Assembly: GCF_002056795.1 (NCBI RefSeq)
Contig: NZ_CP020104.1
Span: 686,001-750,000, forward strand
Direction: 5' to 3'
DNA from: Spirosoma aerolatum
GTDB taxonomy: Bacteria > Bacteroidota > Bacteroidia > Cytophagales > Spirosomataceae
Length of the DNA: 64,000 nucleotides
Each line of letters begins with the position of its first letter. Within the stretch, counting starts at the first letter, position 1. Of the stretch, positions 63,638 to 64,000 are shown one piece after another. The position numbers and the translations under genes were made by a program. The notes under the pieces are model-generated. The model saw only the letters and a program-made list of their open reading frames with translations, did not search any database and was not told the DNA's origin.

Positions 63638-64000
63638 TCAGGTTCGGTAGCTAAAATCTCCCGAAACAATTGTTGCAGGCGGTCATTGGGTTCCTGCCCT
63701 TTGTTTCGGCTTTTAAAATAATTCGCGAAAAGCGATTCAATACTTTGCGTTAGATCGATGGCAGGTGCTGTTACCTGTTCAGGTTCGTCCATATCCCGTA
63801 CATCCGGAATAATCGTCACCAGGGATGTATGCGCCTGTTGAAGCTGACGTCGCTCCTCACTGGTCAGGTACGTTGGGGTTTGCAGCGTGATTTCAGCATA
63901 GCAGTTCGGATTCTGGGTCAACCAGTCCACCGCTTCATCGACTCGTTTAAACCGTGGGCGTAAAAGTCGCTTGCCCGTTTGTAAAGCGATGGGTGTTACA
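63634..64000 (-). CDS. sbcD: SbcD/Mre11-like nuclease subunit, C-terminal part (partial)
   Basis: Only the last 121 residues are in the window; the frame remains open to 64000 (TPIALQTGKRLLRPRFKRVDE at the edge). The phosphoesterase motifs lie outside. Identity rests on the 4-nt coupled overlap with sbcC, the SbcD-like C-terminal sequence and the charged tail. An internal GTG at 63930 is not the start. Confidence 0.85.
   Translation of the reverse strand, partial: VTPIALQTGKRLLRPRFKRVDEAVDWLTQNPNCYAEITLQTPTYLTSEERRQLQQAHTSLVTIIPDVRDMDEPEQVTAPAIDLTQSIESLFANYFKSRNKGQEPNDRLQQLFREILATEPE

Noticed and set aside
1..64000. CRISPR array, prophage or integrated plasmid
   Set aside because: No regularly spaced direct repeats, cas genes, integrase, phage structural genes or attachment-site duplication next to the tRNA were seen.

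Overview
The window looks like a chromosomal segment of a member of the Bacteroidota, most likely a Spirosoma-like Cytophagales (inference, no search run). Supporting signs are lipoproteins with Bacteroidota-style lipoboxes, TonB receptors with an N-terminal carboxypeptidase-regulatory domain, a type IX secretion sorting domain, DUF4374 and DUF5916 proteins, a kdp locus with a detached KdpD sensor module, and promoters of the TTTG / TAnnTTTG type. No sign of phage or plasmid was seen. The only mobile-element trace is a decayed transposase fragment.

Region 1 (13-22422, all minus strand) is a metal or metallophore uptake locus. The first unit is a TonB receptor plus a XusB-like (DUF4374) lipoprotein, closed by a hairpin at about 18780. 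A second unit starts with a His-rich lipoprotein preceded by a Zur-like palindrome. It continues through a siderophore-type TonB receptor, two pairs of ABC-2/DUF3526 permeases sharing one ATPase, a DUF5916 barrel protein, four tandem paralogous class III binding lipoproteins, a FecCD permease and a FecE ATPase.

Region 2 (22552-36557) reads as a zinc-limitation island. It holds two COG0523/CobW GTPases, a thioredoxin-reductase-like flavoprotein, a TonB receptor, an M43 metalloprotease with a T9SS tail, a lipoprotein/beta-barrel pair, an EreA/ChaN-like protein, a Fur/Zur-family repressor broken by a one-base frameshift, a ZIP transporter, and a LolD/MacB-like ABC pair. Six copies of a palindrome close to TTTGCAAC-N3-GTTGCAAA lie in front of these genes and of the His-rich lipoprotein. 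At several of them the left half-site appears to double as the -33 TTTG element of the promoter. This links regions 1 and 2 into one predicted Zur regulon.

Region 3 (36982-47138, minus strand) is a potassium uptake locus: a 28-aa membrane peptide, kdpF, kdpA, kdpB, kdpC, a decayed second kdpA, a porin, a DUF1648 protein, a KdpD sensor module and a separate histidine kinase. No kdpE is present in the window. Beyond it (47534-48096) lie remnants of a transposase and a DUF2255 gene, then a TPR protein and a bicupin.

Region 4 (51809-64000) is mostly housekeeping: tRNA-Gly(CCC), bioA, kdsC, an RsmF-like RNA methyltransferase, an alpha/beta hydrolase, fabI, a YD-repeat lipoprotein, a PhoD-like phosphatase, a double SnoaL-like lipoprotein, sbcC and the end of sbcD, which runs off the window. 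Several strong bidirectional hairpin terminators separate convergent genes here.
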